A stretch of 64,000 nt of DNA from Alentia gelatinosa. Taxonomy: Eukaryota; Annelida; Polychaeta; Phyllodocida; Polynoidae. Positions 34,946 to 49,015 of this stretch are shown here, piece by piece. The position numbers were made by a program, and so were the translations under genes. Below the pieces are notes generated by a model. It saw nothing but the letters and a program-made list of their open reading frames with translations, had not been told where the DNA came from and made no database searches. Position 1 is the first letter of the stretch. Every line of letters begins with the position of its first letter. The DNA lies in assembly GCA_950022655.1 (NCBI GenBank), contig OX465589.1:32155970-32219969 (forward strand), read 5' to 3'.

Positions 34946-36704
34946 GTGAGACAGTTAGGCTGGGTGAGACAGACTCAGGCAGAGTGAGACAGACTCAGGC
35001 AGGGTGAGACAGACTCGGGAAGGGTGAGTTGAGACAGACTCAGGCAGGGTGAGACAGACTCTGGCAGGATGATGAGAGACAGACTCAGGCAGGGTATAAA
35101 AGACACGGGCAGGGCGAGATAGGCTTGGGCAGGGTGATGAGAAACAGACTTGGACAATGTGAGACAGACATGGGCAGGATAATGTGAGACAAACTGGGGC
35201 AGGGTGAGACAGAGTCAGGCAGGGTGAGACAGACTCAGGAAGGGTGAGGTGAGACAGAGTCAGGCAGGGTGAGACAGACTTGGGCAGGGTGATGAGAGAC
35301 AGACTCAGGCAGGGTATGACAGACTTGGGTAGAGCGACATAGACTTGAGCAGAGTGATGAGAGACAGACTGGGGCAGGGTGAGACAGACTCACACAGGAT
35401 GAGACAGACTCAGACAGGGTGAGACAGACTCGGGCAGGGTTAGGTAATACAGACTCAGGCAGGGTGAAACAGACTCGGTCAGGGTGAAGGGAGACAGACA
35501 GAGGGAGGGTATAACAGACATGGGCAGTTTCAGGTTAGACAGACTAGGGTAGGTCGAGACAGACTGGGGCAGGGTAAGTTGAGACAGACTGGGACAGGGT
35601 GAGAAAGACATGGGCAGGATAATGAGAGACAGACTGGGGCAGGGTTAGACAGAGTCAGGCAGGGTGAGACAGACTCGGGAAGGGTGAGACAATCTCGGGC
35701 AGGGTGATGAGAGACAGACTCAGGGAGGGTATGACAGACTCGAACAGGCCTACTTAATTGGTCGCTAGTTTATGCAGCGACTTTGATATTGACTGCACTT
35801 GTTACTGATAGATTGGCCATCAACCCCTGTCTGTGCTGAGCTCCTCACTTTCAGTCGGATAGATTGACGTGCCGTACCGTACGCAGAATTTAACTCACTG
35901 TCACCCAAATTATCATAGCCCAAGACATCTAAGGATGATACGTACCAAATGCGGATATTCACTTCCAGTTAGAATTCAGCCATGAGACTTTAACACCAGT
36001 TAGGGACACATATAACCTACGATCACCTAAAATATGAAGAAAATCGGCCAATTAGATCTAACGATATTCGTGTTTGAATCTGGTTGTATCAAATGCTGCT
36101 CTGGTGGCCAGTGTAGGCCTACTTAATTGGTCGCTAGTTTATGCAGCGACCTTGATATTGACTGCACTTGTTACTGATAGATTGGCCATCAATCCCTGTC
36201 TGTGCTGAGCTCCTCACTCTCAGTCGGATAGATTGACGTGCCGTACCGTACGCAGAATTTAACTGACTGTCGTCCAAATTATCATAGCCCAAGACATCTG
36301 AGGATGATGCGTACCAAATGCGGAAATTCACTTCCCGTTGGAATATGGCCATGAAACTTTAACACCAGTTAGGGACACATATAACCTACGATCACCTAAA
36401 ATATGAAGAAATTCGGCCGCTTGGATCTAACGACATTCACGTTTGAATATGGTTGTATCAAATGCTGCTCTGGTGGCCAGTGTACTGACGCTGGGTGACT
36501 ATGATAAGAACTAACGTTTTAATTGACAGGTCCTGCCACCTGGTGTATTATGTGAAACCAGGTTCCTCACTACATTCATAACGCCCTTAACATGCCCTCT
36601 TCCTGTCAGACTCAGTGGTCTAGAGGTAGTGTCAGCAAGGGAAACCTATGGTTGAGAGTTCAATCCCCTTCCATGCAGAGCGGGTTTTTTTTCAAGAGTC
36701 ATGG
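34946..36704 (+). repeat. satellite monomer 21, class K with AGCGACT
   Basis: A class K unit with the altered hairpin arm AGCGACT near 35777, as in monomers 9 and 10. B is ATCAATCCC, ggata, GAAATTCGG. It opens the second copy of the higher-order segment. The tRNA-like sequence is at 36609-36681. T8. Confidence 0.95.
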
Positions 36705-38463
36705 GTGAGACAGTTAGGCTGGGTGAGACAGACTCAGGCAGAGTGAGACAGACTCAGGCAGGGTGAGACAGACTCGGGAAGGGTGAGTTGAGACAGACTC
36801 AGGCAGGGTGAGACAGACTCTGGCAGGATGATGAGAGACAGACTCAGGCAGGGTATAAAAGACACGGGCAGGGCGAGATAGGCTTGGGCAGGGTGATGAG
36901 AAACAGACTTGGACAATGTGAGACAGACATGGGCAGGATAATGTGAGACAAACTGGGGCAGGGTGAGACAGAGTCAGGCAGGGTGAGACAGACTCAGGAA
37001 GGGTGAGGTGAGACAGAGTCAGGCAGGGTGAGACAGACTTGGGCAGGGTGATGAGAGACAGACTCAGGCAGGGTATGACAGACTTGGGTAGAGCGACATA
37101 GACTTGAGCAGAGTGATGAGAGACAGACTGGGGCAGGGTGAGACAGACTCACACAGGATGAGACAGACTCAGACAGGGTGAGACAGACTCGGGCAGGGTT
37201 AGGTAATACAGACTCAGGCAGGGTGAAACAGACTCGGTGAGGGTGAAGGGAGACAGACAGGGGGAGGGTATAACAGACATGGGCAGTTTCAGGTTAGACA
37301 GACTAGGGTAGGTCGAGACAGACTGGGGCAGGGTAAGTTGAGACAGACTGGGACAGGGTGAGAAAGACATGGGCAGGATAATGAGAGACAGACTGGGGCA
37401 GGGTTAGACAGAGTCAGGCAGGGTGAGACAGACTCGGGAAGGGTGAGACAATCTCGGGCAGGGTGATGAGAGACAGACTCAGGGAGGGTATGACAGACTC
37501 GGGCAGGCCTACTTAATTGGTCGCTAGTTTATGCAGCGACCTTGAAATTGACTGCAATTGTTACTGATAGATTGGCCATCAACCCCTGTCTGTGCTGAGC
37601 TCCTCACTCTCAGTCGGATAGATTGACGTGCCGTACCGTACGCAGAATTTAACTCACTGTCGCCCAAATTATCATAGCCCAAGACATCTAAGGATGATAC
37701 GTACCAAATGCGGATATTCACTTCCAGTTAGAATTCAGCCATGAGACTTTAACACCAGTTAGGGACACATATAACCTACGATCACCTAAAATATGAAGAA
37801 AATCGGCCAATTAGATCTAACGATATTCGTGTTTGAATCTGGTTGTAACAAATGCTGCTCTGGTGGCCAGTGTAGGCCTACTTAATTGGTCGCTAGTTTA
37901 TGCAGCGACCTTGATATTGACTGCACTTGTTACTGATAGATTGGCCATCAACCCCTGTCTGTGCTGAGCTCCTCACTCTCAGTCGAATAGATTGATGGGC
38001 CTTACCTTACGCAGAATTTAACTGACTGTCGTCCAAATTATCATAGCCCAAGACATCTGAGGATGATGCGTACCAAATGCGGAAATTCACTTCCCGTTGG
38101 AATATGGCCATGAAACTTTAACACCAGTTAGGGACACATATAACCTACGATCACCTAAAATATGAAGAAAATCGGCCGCTTGGATCTAACGACATTCACG
38201 TTTGAATATGGTTGTATCAAATGCTGCTCTGGTGGCCAGTGTACTGACGCTGGGTGACTATGATAAGAACTAACGTTTTAATTGACAGGTCCTGCCACCT
38301 GGTGTATTATGTGAAACCAGGTTCCTCACTACATTCATAACGCCCTTAACATGCCCTCTTCCTGTCAGACTCAGTGGTCTAGAGGTAGTGTCAGCAAGGG
38401 AAACCTATGGTTGAGAGTTCAATCCCCTTCCATGCAGAGCGGGTTTTTTTTCAAGAGTCATGG
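36705..38463 (+). repeat. satellite monomer 22, class N
   Basis: The minisatellite has CTCGGTGAGG and GACAGGGGGAGG, block A the full class N set, and B the gaata form. It matches monomer 11. The tRNA-like sequence is at 38368-38440. T8. Confidence 0.95.
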
Positions 38464-40222
38464 GTGAGACAGTTAGGCTGGGTGAGACAGACTCAGGCAG
38501 AGTGAGACAGACTCAGGCAGGGTGAGACAGACTCGGGAAGGGTGAGTTGAGACAGACTCAGGCAGGGTGAGACAGACTCTGGCAGGATGATGAGAGACAG
38601 ACTCAGGCAGGGTATAAAAGACACGGGCAGGGCGAGATAGGCTTGGGCAGGGTGATGAGAAACAGACTTGGACAATGTGAGACAGACATGGGCAGGATAA
38701 TGTGAGACAAACTGGGGCAGGGTGAGACAGAGTCAGGCAGGGTGAGACAGACTCAGGAAGGGTGAGGTGAGACAGAGTCAGGCAGGGTGAGACAGACTTG
38801 GGCAGGGTGATGAGAGACAGACTCAGGCAGGGTATGACAGACTTGGGTAGAGCGACATAGACTTGAGCAGAGTGATGAGAGACAGACTGGGGCAGGGTGA
38901 GACAGACTCACACAGGATGAGACAGACTCAGACAGGGTGAGACAGACTCGGGCAGGGTTAGGTAATACAGACTCAGGCAGGGTGAAACAGACTCGGTCAG
39001 GGTGAAGGGAGACAGACAGAGGGAGGGTATAACAGACATGGGCAGTTTCAGGTTAGACAGACTAGGGTAGGTCGAGACAGACTGGGGCAGGGTAAGTTGA
39101 GACAGACTGGGACAGGGTGAGAAAGACATGGGCAGGATAATGAGAGACAGACTGGGGCAGGGTTAGACAGAGTCAGGCAGGGTGAGACAGACTCGGGAAG
39201 GGTGAGACAATCTCGGGCAGGGTGATGAGAGACAGACTCAGGGAGGGTATGACAGACTCGGGCAGGCCTACTTAATTGGTCGCTAGTTTATGCAGCGACC
39301 TTGATATTGACTGCACTTGTTACTGATAGATTGGCCATCAACCCCTGTCTGTGCTGAGCTCCTCACTCTCAGTCGGATAGATTGACGTGCCGTACCGTAC
39401 GCAGAATTTAACTCACTGTCGCCCAAATTATCATAGCCCAAGACATCTAAGGATGATACGTACCAAATGCGGATATTCACTTCCAGTTAGAATTCAGCCA
39501 TGAGACTTTAACACCAGTTAGGGACACATATAACCTACAATCACCTAAAATATGAAGAAAATCGGCCAATTAGATCTAACGATATTCGTGTTTGAATCTG
39601 GTTGTAACAAATGCTGCTCTGGTGGCCAGTGTAGGCCTACTTAATTGGTCGCTAGTTTATGCAGCGACCTTGATATTGACTGCACTTGTTACTGATAGAT
39701 TGGCCATCAACCCCTGTCTGTGCTGAGCTCCTCACTCTCAGTCGAATAGATTGATGGGCCTTACCTTACGCAGAATTTAACTGACTGTCGTCCAAATTAT
39801 CATAGCCCAAGACATCTGAGGATGATGCGTACCAAATGCGGAAATTCACTTCCCGTTGGAATATGGCCATGAAACTTTAACACCAGTTAGGGACACATAT
39901 AACCTACGATCACCTAAAATATGAAGAAAATCGGCCGCTTGGATCTAACGACATTCACGTTTGAATATGGTTGTATCAAATGCTGCTCTGGTGGCCAGTG
40001 TACTGACGCTGGGTGACTATGATAAGAACTAACGTTTTAATTGACAGGTCCTGCCACCTGGTGTATTATGTGAAACCAGGTTCCTCACTACATTCATAAC
40101 GCCCTTAACATGCCCTCTTCCTGTCAGACTCAGTGGTCTAGAGGTAGTGTCAGCAAGGGAAACCTATGGTTGAGAGTTCAATCCCCTTCCATGCAGAGCG
40201 GTTTTTTTTTCAAGAGTCATGG
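38464..40222 (+). repeat. satellite monomer 23, R/N recombinant inside block A
   Basis: The start of block A is class R (TTGATATTG, CACTTG), but its end is class N (TTGTAAC) and it has the CCTACAATC of monomer 12. Since it occupies the place of monomer 12 in the second higher-order copy, a conversion tract over the first part of block A is likely. B is the gaata form. The tRNA-like sequence is at 40127-40199. T9. Confidence 0.95.
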
Positions 40223-41979
40223 GTGAGACAGTTAGGCTGGGTGAGACAGACTCAGGCAGAGTGAGACAGACTCAGGCAGGGTGAGACAGACTCGGGAAGG
40301 GTGAGTTGAGACAGACTCAGGCAGGGTGAGACAGACTCTGGCAGGATGATGAGAGACAGACTCAGGCAGGGTATAAAAGACACGGGCAGGGCGAGATAGG
40401 CTTGGGCAGGGTGATGAGAAACAGACTTGGACAATGTGAGACAGACATGGGCAGGATAATGTGAGACAAACTGGGGCAGGGTGAGACAGAGTCAGGCAGG
40501 GTGAGACAGACTCAGGAAGGGTGAGGTGAGACAGAGTCAGGCAGGGTGAGACAGACTTGGGCAGGGTGATGAGAGACAGACTCAGGCAGGGTATGACAGA
40601 CTTGGGTAGAGCGACATAGACTTGAGCAGAGTGATGAGAGACAGACTGGGGCAGGGTGAGACAGACTCACACAGGATGAGACAGACTCAGACAGGGTGAG
40701 ACAGACTCGGGCAGGGTTAGGTAATACAGACTCAGGCAGGGTGAAACAGACTCGGTCAGGGTGAAGGGAGACAGACAGAGGGAGGGTATAACAGACATGG
40801 GCAGTTTCAGGTTAGACAGACTAGGGTAGGTCGAGACAGACTGGGGCAGGGTAAGTTGAGACAGACTGGGACAGGGTGAGAAAGACATGGGCAGGATAAT
40901 GAGAGACAGACTGGGGCAGGGTTAGACAGAGTCAGGCAGGGTGAGACAGACTCGGGAAGGGTGAGACAATCTCGGGCAGGGTGATGAGAGACAGACTCAG
41001 GGAGGGTATGACAGACTCGGGCAGGCCTACTTAATTGGTCGCTAGTTTATGCAGCGACCTTGATATTGACTGCACTTGTTACTGATAGATTGGCCATCAA
41101 CCCCTGTCTGTGCTGAGCTCCTCACTCTCAGTCGGATAGATTGACGTGCCGTACCGTACGCAGAATTTAACTCAGTCGCCCAAATTATCATAGCCCAAGA
41201 CATCTAAGGATGATACGTACCAAATGCGGATATTCACTTCCAGTTAGAATTCAGCCATGAGACTTTAACACCAGTTAGGGACACATATAACCTACGATCA
41301 CCTAAAATATGAAGAAAATCGGCCAATTAGATCTAACGATATTCGTGTTTGAATCTGGTTGTATCAAATGCTGCTCTGGTGGCCAGTGTAGGCCTACTTA
41401 ATTGGTCGCTAGTTTATGCAGCGACCTTGATATTGACTGCACTTGTTACTGATAGATTGGCCATCAACCCCTGTCTGTGCTGAGCTCCTCACTCTCAGTC
41501 GGATAGATTGACGTGCCGTACCGTACGCAGAATTTAACTGACTGTCGTCCAAATTATCATAGCCCAAGACATCTGAGGATGATGCGTACCAAATGCGGAA
41601 ATTCACTTCCCGTTGGAATATGGCCATGAAACTTTAACACCAGTTAGGGACACATATAACCTACGATCACCTAAAATATGAAGAAATTCGGCCGCTTGGA
41701 TCTAACGACATTCACGTTTGAATATGGTTGTATCAAATGCTGCTCTGGTGGCCAGTGTACTGACGCTGGGTGACTATGATAAGAACTAACGTTTTAATTG
41801 ACAGGTCCTGCCACCTGGTGTATTATGTGAAACCAGGTTCCTCACTACATTCATAACGCCCTTAACATGCCCTCTTCCTGTCAGACTCAGTGGTCTAGAG
41901 GTAGTGTCAGCAAGGGAAACCTATGGTTGAGAGTTCAATCCCCTTCCATGCAGAGCGGGTTTTTTTTCAAGAGTCATGG
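40223..41979 (+). repeat. satellite monomer 24, class D (1,757 bp)
   Basis: The 2-bp deletion in block A is near 41173. B is ATCAACCCC, ggata, GAAATTCGG. It matches monomer 13 exactly 19,347 bp upstream at all the variable sites I tracked. The tRNA-like sequence is at 41884-41956. T8. Confidence 0.95.
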
Positions 41980-43738
41980 GTGAGACAGTTAGGCTGGGTG
42001 AGACAGACTCAGGCAGAGTGAGACAGACTCAGGCAGGGTGAGACAGACTCGGGAAGGGTGAGTTGAGACAGACTCAGGCAGGGTGAGACAGACTCTGGCA
42101 GGATGATGAGAGACAGACTCAGGCAGGGTATAAAAGACACGGGCAGGGCGAGATAGGCTTGGGCAGGGTGATGAGAAACAGACTTGGACAATGTGAGACA
42201 GACATGGGCAGGATAATGTGAGACAAACTGGGGCAGGGTGAGACAGAGTCAGGCAGGGTGAGACAGACTCAGGAAGGGTGAGGTGAGACAGAGTCAGGCA
42301 GGGTGAGACAGACTTGGGCAGGGTGATGAGAGACAGACTCAGGCAGGGTATGACAGACTTGGGTAGAGCGACATAGACTTGAGCAGAGTGATGAGAGACA
42401 GACTGGGGCAGGGTGAGACAGACTCACACAGGATGAGACAGACTCAGACAGGGTGAGACAAACTCGGGCAGGGTTAGGTAATACAGACTCAGGCAGGGTG
42501 AAACAGACTCGGTCAGGGTGAAGGGAGACAGACAGAGGGTGGGTATAACAGACATGGGCAGTTTCAGGTTAGACAGACTAGGGTAGGTCGAGACAGACTG
42601 GGGCAGGGTAAGTTGAGACAGACTGGGACAGGGTGAGAAAGACATGGGCAGGATAATGAGAGACAGACTGGGGCAGGGTTAGACAGAGTCAGGCAGGGTG
42701 AGACAGACTCGGGAAGGGTGAGACAATCTCGGGCAGGGTGATGAGAGACAGACTCAGGGAGGGTATGACAGACTCGGGCAGGCCTACTTAATTGGTCGCT
42801 AGTTTATGCAGCGACCTTGAAATTGACTGCAATTGTTACTGATAGATTGGCCATCAACCCCTGTCTGTGCTGAGCTCCTCACTCTCAGTCGGATAGATTG
42901 ACGTGCCGTACCGTACGCAGAATTTAACTCACTGTCGCCCAAATTATCATAGCCCAAGACATCTAAGGATGATACGTACCAAATGCGGAAATTCACTTCC
43001 AGTTAGAATTCAGCCATGAGACTTTAACACCAGTTAGGGACACATATAACCTACGATCACCTAAAATATGAAGAAAATCGGCCAATTAGATCTAACGATA
43101 TTCGTGTTTGAATCTGGTTGTAACAAATGCTGCTCTGGTGGCCAGTGTAGGCCTACTTAATTGGTCGCTAGTTTATGCAGCGACCTTGATATTGACTGCA
43201 CTTGTTACTGATAGATTGGCCATCAACCCCTGTCTGTGCTGAGCTCCTCACTCTCAGTCGAATAGATTGATGGGCCTTACCTTACGCAGAATTTAACTGA
43301 CTGTCGTCCAAATTATCATAGCCCAAGACATCTGAGGATGATGCGTACCAAATGCGGAAATTCACTTCCCGTTGGAATATGGCCATGAAACTTTAACACC
43401 AGTTAGGGACACATATAACCTACGATCACCTAAAATATGAAGAAAATCGGCCGCTTGGATCTAACGACATTCACGTTTGAATATGGTTGTATCAAATGCT
43501 GCTCTGGTGGCCAGTGTACTGACGCTGGGTGACTATGATAAGAACTAACGTTTTAATTGACAGGTCCTGCCACCTGGTGTATTATGTGAAACCAGGTTCC
43601 TCACTACATTCATAACGCCCTTAACATGCCCTCTTCCTGTCAGACTCAGTGGTCTAGAGGTAGTGTCAGCAAGGGAAACCTATGGTTGAGAGTTCAATCC
43701 CCTTCCATGCAGAGCGGGTTTTTTTTCAAGAGTCATGG
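41980..43738 (+). repeat. satellite monomer 25, class N, partner of monomer 14
   Basis: It shares with monomer 14 the pair GACAAACTCGGG (near 42457) and GAGGGTGGG (near 42535), together with GCGGAAATTC and TTGTAAC in block A. B is the gaata form. The tRNA-like sequence is at 43643-43715. T8. Confidence 0.95.
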
Positions 43739-45497
43739 GTGAGACAGTTAGGCTGGGTGAGACAGACTCAGGCAGAGTGAGACAGACTCAGGCAGGGTGA
43801 GACAGACTCGGGAAGGGTGAGTTGAGACAGACTCAGGCAGGGTGAGACAGACTCTGGCAGGATGATGAGAGACAGACTCAGGCAGGGTATAAAAGACACG
43901 GGCAGGGCGAGATAGGCTTGGGCAGGGTGATGAGAAACAGACTTGGACAATGTGAGACAGACATGGGCAGGATAATGTGAGACAAACTGGGGCAGGGTGA
44001 GACAGAGTCAGGCAGGGTGAGACAGACTCAGGAAGGGTGAGGTGAGACAGAGTCAGGCAGGGTGAGACAGACTTGGGCAGGGTGATGAGAGACAGACTCA
44101 GGCAGGGTATGACAGACTTGGGTAGAGCGACATAGACTTGAGCAGAGTGATGAGAGACAGACTGGGGCAGGGTGAGACAGACTCACACAGGATGAGACAG
44201 ACTCAGACAGGGTGAGACAGACTCGGGCAGGGTTAGGTAATACAGACTCAGGCAGGGTGAAACAGACTCGGTCAGGGTGAAGGGAGACAGACAGAGGGAG
44301 GGTATAACAGACATGGGCAGTTTCAGGTTAGACAGACTAGGGTAGGTCGAGACAGACTGGGGCAGGGTAAGTTGAGACAGACTGGGACAGGGTGAGAAAG
44401 ACATGGGCAGGATAATGAGAGACAGACTGGGGCAGGGTTAGACAGAGTCAGGCAGGGTGAGACAGACTCGGGAAGGGTGAGACAATCTCGGGCAGGGTGA
44501 TGAGAGACAGACTCAGGGAGGGTATGACAGACTCGGGCAGGCCTACTTAATTGGTCGCTAGTTTATGCAGCGACCTTGATATTGACTGCACTTGTTACTG
44601 ATAGATTGGCCATCAACCCCTGTCTGTGCTGAGCTCCTCACTCTCAGTCGGATAGATTGACGTGCCGTACCGTACGCAGAATTTAACTCACTGTCGCCCA
44701 AATTATCATAGCCCAAGACATCTAAGGATGATACATACCAAATGCGGATATTCACTTCCAGTTAGAATTCAGCCATGAGACTTTAACACCAGTTAGGGAC
44801 ACATATAACCTACGATCACCTAAAATATGAAGAAAATCGGCCAATTAGATCTAACGATATTCGTGTTTGAATCTGGTGCTATCAAATGCTGCTCTGGTGG
44901 CCAGTGTAGGCCTACTTAATTGGTCGCTAGTTTATGCAGCGACCTTGATATTGACTGCACTTGTTACTGATAGATTGGCCATCAACCCCTGTCTGTGCTG
45001 AGCTCCTCACTCTCAGTCGAATAGATTGATGGGCCTTACCTTACGCAGAATTTAACTGACTGTCGTCCAAATTATCATAGCCCAAGACATCTGAGGATGA
45101 TGCGTACCAAATGCGGAAATTCACTTCCCGTTGGAATATGGCCATGAAACTTTAACACCAGTTAGGGACACATATAACCTACGATCACCTAAAATATGAA
45201 GAAAATCGGCCGCTTGGATCTAACGACATTCACGTTTGAATATGGTTGTATCAAATGCTGCTCTGGTGGCCAGTGTACTGACGCTGGGTGACTATGATAA
45301 GAACTAACGTTTTAATTGACAGGTCCTGCCACCTGGTGTATTATGTGAAACCAGGTTCCTCACTACATTCATAACGCCCTTAACATGCCCTCTTCCTGTC
45401 AGACTCAGTGGTCTAGAGGTAGTGTCAGCAAGGGAAACCTATGGTTGAGAGTTCAATCCCCTTCCATGCAGAGCGGGTTTTTTTTCAAGAGTCATGG
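43739..45497 (+). repeat. satellite monomer 26, class R with CTGGTGCTATC
   Basis: Block A ends with CTGGTGCTATC as in monomers 17, 27 and 30. GATACATACC near 44731 is private. Unlike monomers 17 and 27 its tRNA-like sequence (45402-45474) is the common, intact form. B is the gaata form. T8. Confidence 0.95.
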
Positions 45498-47256
45498 GTG
45501 AGACAGTTAGGCTGGGTGAGACAGACTCAGGCAGAGTGAGACAGACTCAGGCAGGGTGAGACAGACTCGGGAAGGGTGAGTTGAGACAGACTCAGGCAGG
45601 GTGAGACAGACTCTGGCAGGATGATGAGAGACAGACTCAGGCAGGGTATAAAAGACACGGGCAGGGCGAGATAGGCTTGGGCAGGGTGATGAGAAACAGA
45701 CTTGGACAATGTGAGACAGACATGGGCAGGATAATGTGAGACAAACTGGGGCAGGGTGAGACAGAGTCAGGCAGGGTGAGACAGACTCAGGAAGGGTGAG
45801 GTGAGACAGAGTCAGGCAGGGTGAGACAGACTTGGGCAGGGTGATGAGAGACAGACTCAGGCAGGGTATGACAGACTTGGGTAGAGCGACATAGACTTGA
45901 GCAGAGTGATGAGAGACAGACTGGGGCAGGGTGAGACAGACTCACACAGGATGAGACAGACTCAGACAGGGTGAGACAGACTCGGGCAGGGTTAGGTAAT
46001 ACAGACTCAGGCAGGGTGAAACAGACTCGGTCAGGGTGAAGGGAGACAGACAGAGGGAGGGTATAACAGACATGGGCAGTTTCAGGTTAGACAGACTAGG
46101 GTAGGTCGAGACAGACTGGGGCAGGGTAAGTTGAGACAGACTGGGACAGGGTGAGAAAGACATGGGCAGGATAATGAGAGACAGACTGGGGCAGGGTTAG
46201 ACAGAGTCAGGCAGGGTGAGACAGACTCGGGAAGGGTGAGACAATCTCGGGCAGGGTGATGAGAGACAGACTCAGGGAGGGTATGACAGACTCGGGCAGG
46301 CCTACTTAATTGGTCGCTAGTTTATGCAGCGACCTTGATATTGACTGCACTTGTTACTGATAGATTGGCCATCAACCCCTGTCTGTGCTGAGCTCCTCAC
46401 TCTCAGTCGGATAGATTGACGTGCCGTACCGTACGCAGAATTTAACTCACTGTCGCCCAAATTATCATAGCCCAAGACATCTAAGGATGATACGTACCAA
46501 ATGCGGATATTCACTTCCAGTTAGAATTCAGCCATGAGACTTTAACACCAGTTAGGGACACATATAACCTACGATCACCTAAAATATGAAGAAAATCGGC
46601 CAATTAGATCTAACGATATTCGTGTTTGAATCTGGTGCTATCAAATGCTGCTCTGGTGGCCAGTGTAGGCCTACTTAATTGGTCGCTAGTTTATGCAGCG
46701 ACCTTGATATTGACTGCACTTGTTACTGATAGATTGGCCATCAACCCCTGTCTGTGCTGAGCTCCTCACTCTCAGTCGAATAGATTGATGGGCCTTACCT
46801 TACGCAGAATTTAACTGACTGTCGTCCAAATTATCATAGCCCAAGACATCTGAGGATGATGCGTACCAAATGCGGAAATTCACTTCCCGTTGGAATATGG
46901 CCATGAAACTTTAACACCAGTTAGGGACACATATAACCTACGATCACCTAAAATATGAAGAAAATCGGCCGCTTGGATCTAACGACATTCACGTTTGAAT
47001 ATGGTTGTATCAAATGCTGCTCTGGTGGCCAGTGTACTGACGCTGGGTGACTATGATAAGAACTAACGTTTTAATTGACAGGTCCTGCCACCTGGTGTAT
47101 TATGTGAAACCAGGTTCCTCACTACATTCATAACGCCCTTAACATGCCCTCTTCCTGTCAGACTCAGTGGTCTAGAGGCAGTGTCAGCAAGGGAAATCTA
47201 TGGTTGAGAATTCAATCCCCTTCAATGCAGAGCGGGTTTTTTTTCAAGAGTCATGG
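45498..47256 (+). repeat. satellite monomer 27, class R with altered tRNA-like sequence
   Basis: It has the CTGGTGCTATC end of block A and the same four substitutions in the tRNA-like sequence (47161-47233) as monomer 17, including the B-box change at 47210. B is the gaata form. T8. Confidence 0.95.
47161..47233 (+). pseudogene. tRNA-like sequence with mutated B box (second copy)
   Basis: It is identical to the altered form at 29573-29645, with ATTCAATCC at 47210-47218 and the A box intact at 47168-47178. Identical changes 17,588 bp apart point to shared descent through a segmental duplication and not to repeated mutation. Confidence 0.55.
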
Positions 47257-49015
47257 GTGAGACAGTTAGGCTGGGTGAGACAGACTCTGGCAGAGTGAGA
47301 CAGACTCAGGCAGGGTGAGACAGACTCGGGAAGGGTGAGTTGAGACAGACTCAGGCAGGGTGAGACAGACTCTGGCAGGATGATGAGAGACAGACTCAGG
47401 CAGGGTATAAAAGACACGGGCAGGGCGAGATAGGCTTGGGCAGGGTGATGAGAAACAGACTTGGACAATGTGAGACAGACATGGGCAGGATAATGTGAGA
47501 CAAACTGGGGCAGGGTGAGACAGAGTCAGGCAGGGTGAGACAGACTCAGGAAGGGTGAGGTGAGACAGAGTCAGGCAGGGTGAGACAGACTTGGGCAGGG
47601 TGATGAGAGACAGACTCAGGCAGGGTATGACAGACTTGGGTAGAGCGACATAGACTTGAGCAGAGTGATGAGAGACAGACTGGGGCAGGGTGAGACAGAC
47701 TCACACAGGATGAGACAGACTCAGACAGGGTGAGACAGACTCGGGCAGGGTTAGGTAATACAGACTCAGGCAGGGTGAAACAGACTCGGTCAGGGTGAAG
47801 GGAGACAGACAGAGGGAGGGTATAACAGACATGGGCAGTTTCAGGTTAGACAGACTAGGGTAGGTCGAGACAGACTGGGGCAGGGTAAGTTGAGACAGAC
47901 TGGGACAGGGTGAGAAAGACATGGGCAGGATAATGAGAGACAGACTGGGGCAGGGTTAGACAGAGTCAGGCAGGGTGAGACAGACTCGGGAAGGGTGAGA
48001 CAATCTCGGGCAGGGTGATGAGAGACAGACTCAGGGAGGGTATGACAGACTCGGGCAGGCCTACTTAATTGGTCGCTAGTTTATGCAGCGACCTTGATAT
48101 TGACTGCACTTGTTACTGATAGATTGGCCATCAACCCCTGTCTGTGCTGAGCTCCTCACTCTCAGTCGGATAGATTGACGTGCCGTACCGTACGCAGAAT
48201 TTAACTCACTGTCGCCCAAATTATCATAGCCCAAGACATCTAAGGATGATACGTACCAAATGCGGAAATTCACTTCCAGTTAGAATTCAGCCATGAGACT
48301 TTAACACCAGTTAGGGACACATATAACCTACGATCACCTAAAATATGAAGAAAATCGGCCAATTAGATCTAACGATATTCGTGTTTGAATCTGGTTGTAT
48401 CAAATGCTGCTCTGGTGGCCAGTGTAGGCCTACTTAATTGGTCGCTAGTTTATGCAGCGACCTTGATATTGACTGCACTTGTTACTGATAGATTGGCCAT
48501 CAACCCCTGCCTGTGCTGAGCTCCTCACTCTCAGTCGAATAGATTGATGGGCCTTACCTTACGCAGAATTTAACTGACTGTCGTCCAAATTATCATAGCC
48601 CAAGACATCTGAGGATGATGCGTACCAAATGCGGAAATTCACTTCCCGTTGGAATATGGCCATGAAACTTTAACACCAGTTAGGGACACATATAACCTAC
48701 GATCACCTAAAATATGAAGAAAATCGGCCGCTTGGATCTAACGACATTCACGTTTGAATATGGTTGTATCAAATGCTGCTCTGGTGGCCAGTGTACTGAC
48801 GCTGGGTGACTATGATAAGAACTAACGTTTTAATTGACAGGTCCTGCCACCTGGTGTATTATGTGAAACCAGGTTCCTCACTACATTCATAACGCCCTTA
48901 ACATGCCCTCTTCCTGTCAGACTCAGTGGTCTAGAGGTAGTGTCAGCAAGGGAAACCTATGGTTGAGAGTTCAATCCCCTTCCATGCAGAGCGGGTTTTT
49001 TTTCAAGAGTCATGG
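47257..49015 (+). repeat. satellite monomer 28, class R, partner of monomer 18
   Basis: It shares with monomer 18 ACTCTGGCAGA near 47284, GCGGAAATTC in A and CCCCTGCCTGTGC near 48505 in B. B is the gaata form. The tRNA-like sequence is at 48920-48992. T8. Confidence 0.95.

Larger units (their letters stand above)
36705..43738 (+). repeat. higher-order segment, copy 2a (monomers 22-25)
   Basis: This is the second occurrence of the four-unit order described for 17358-24391. The one clear mismatch is monomer 23, whose first part of block A has been replaced by the class R form. Confidence 0.85.
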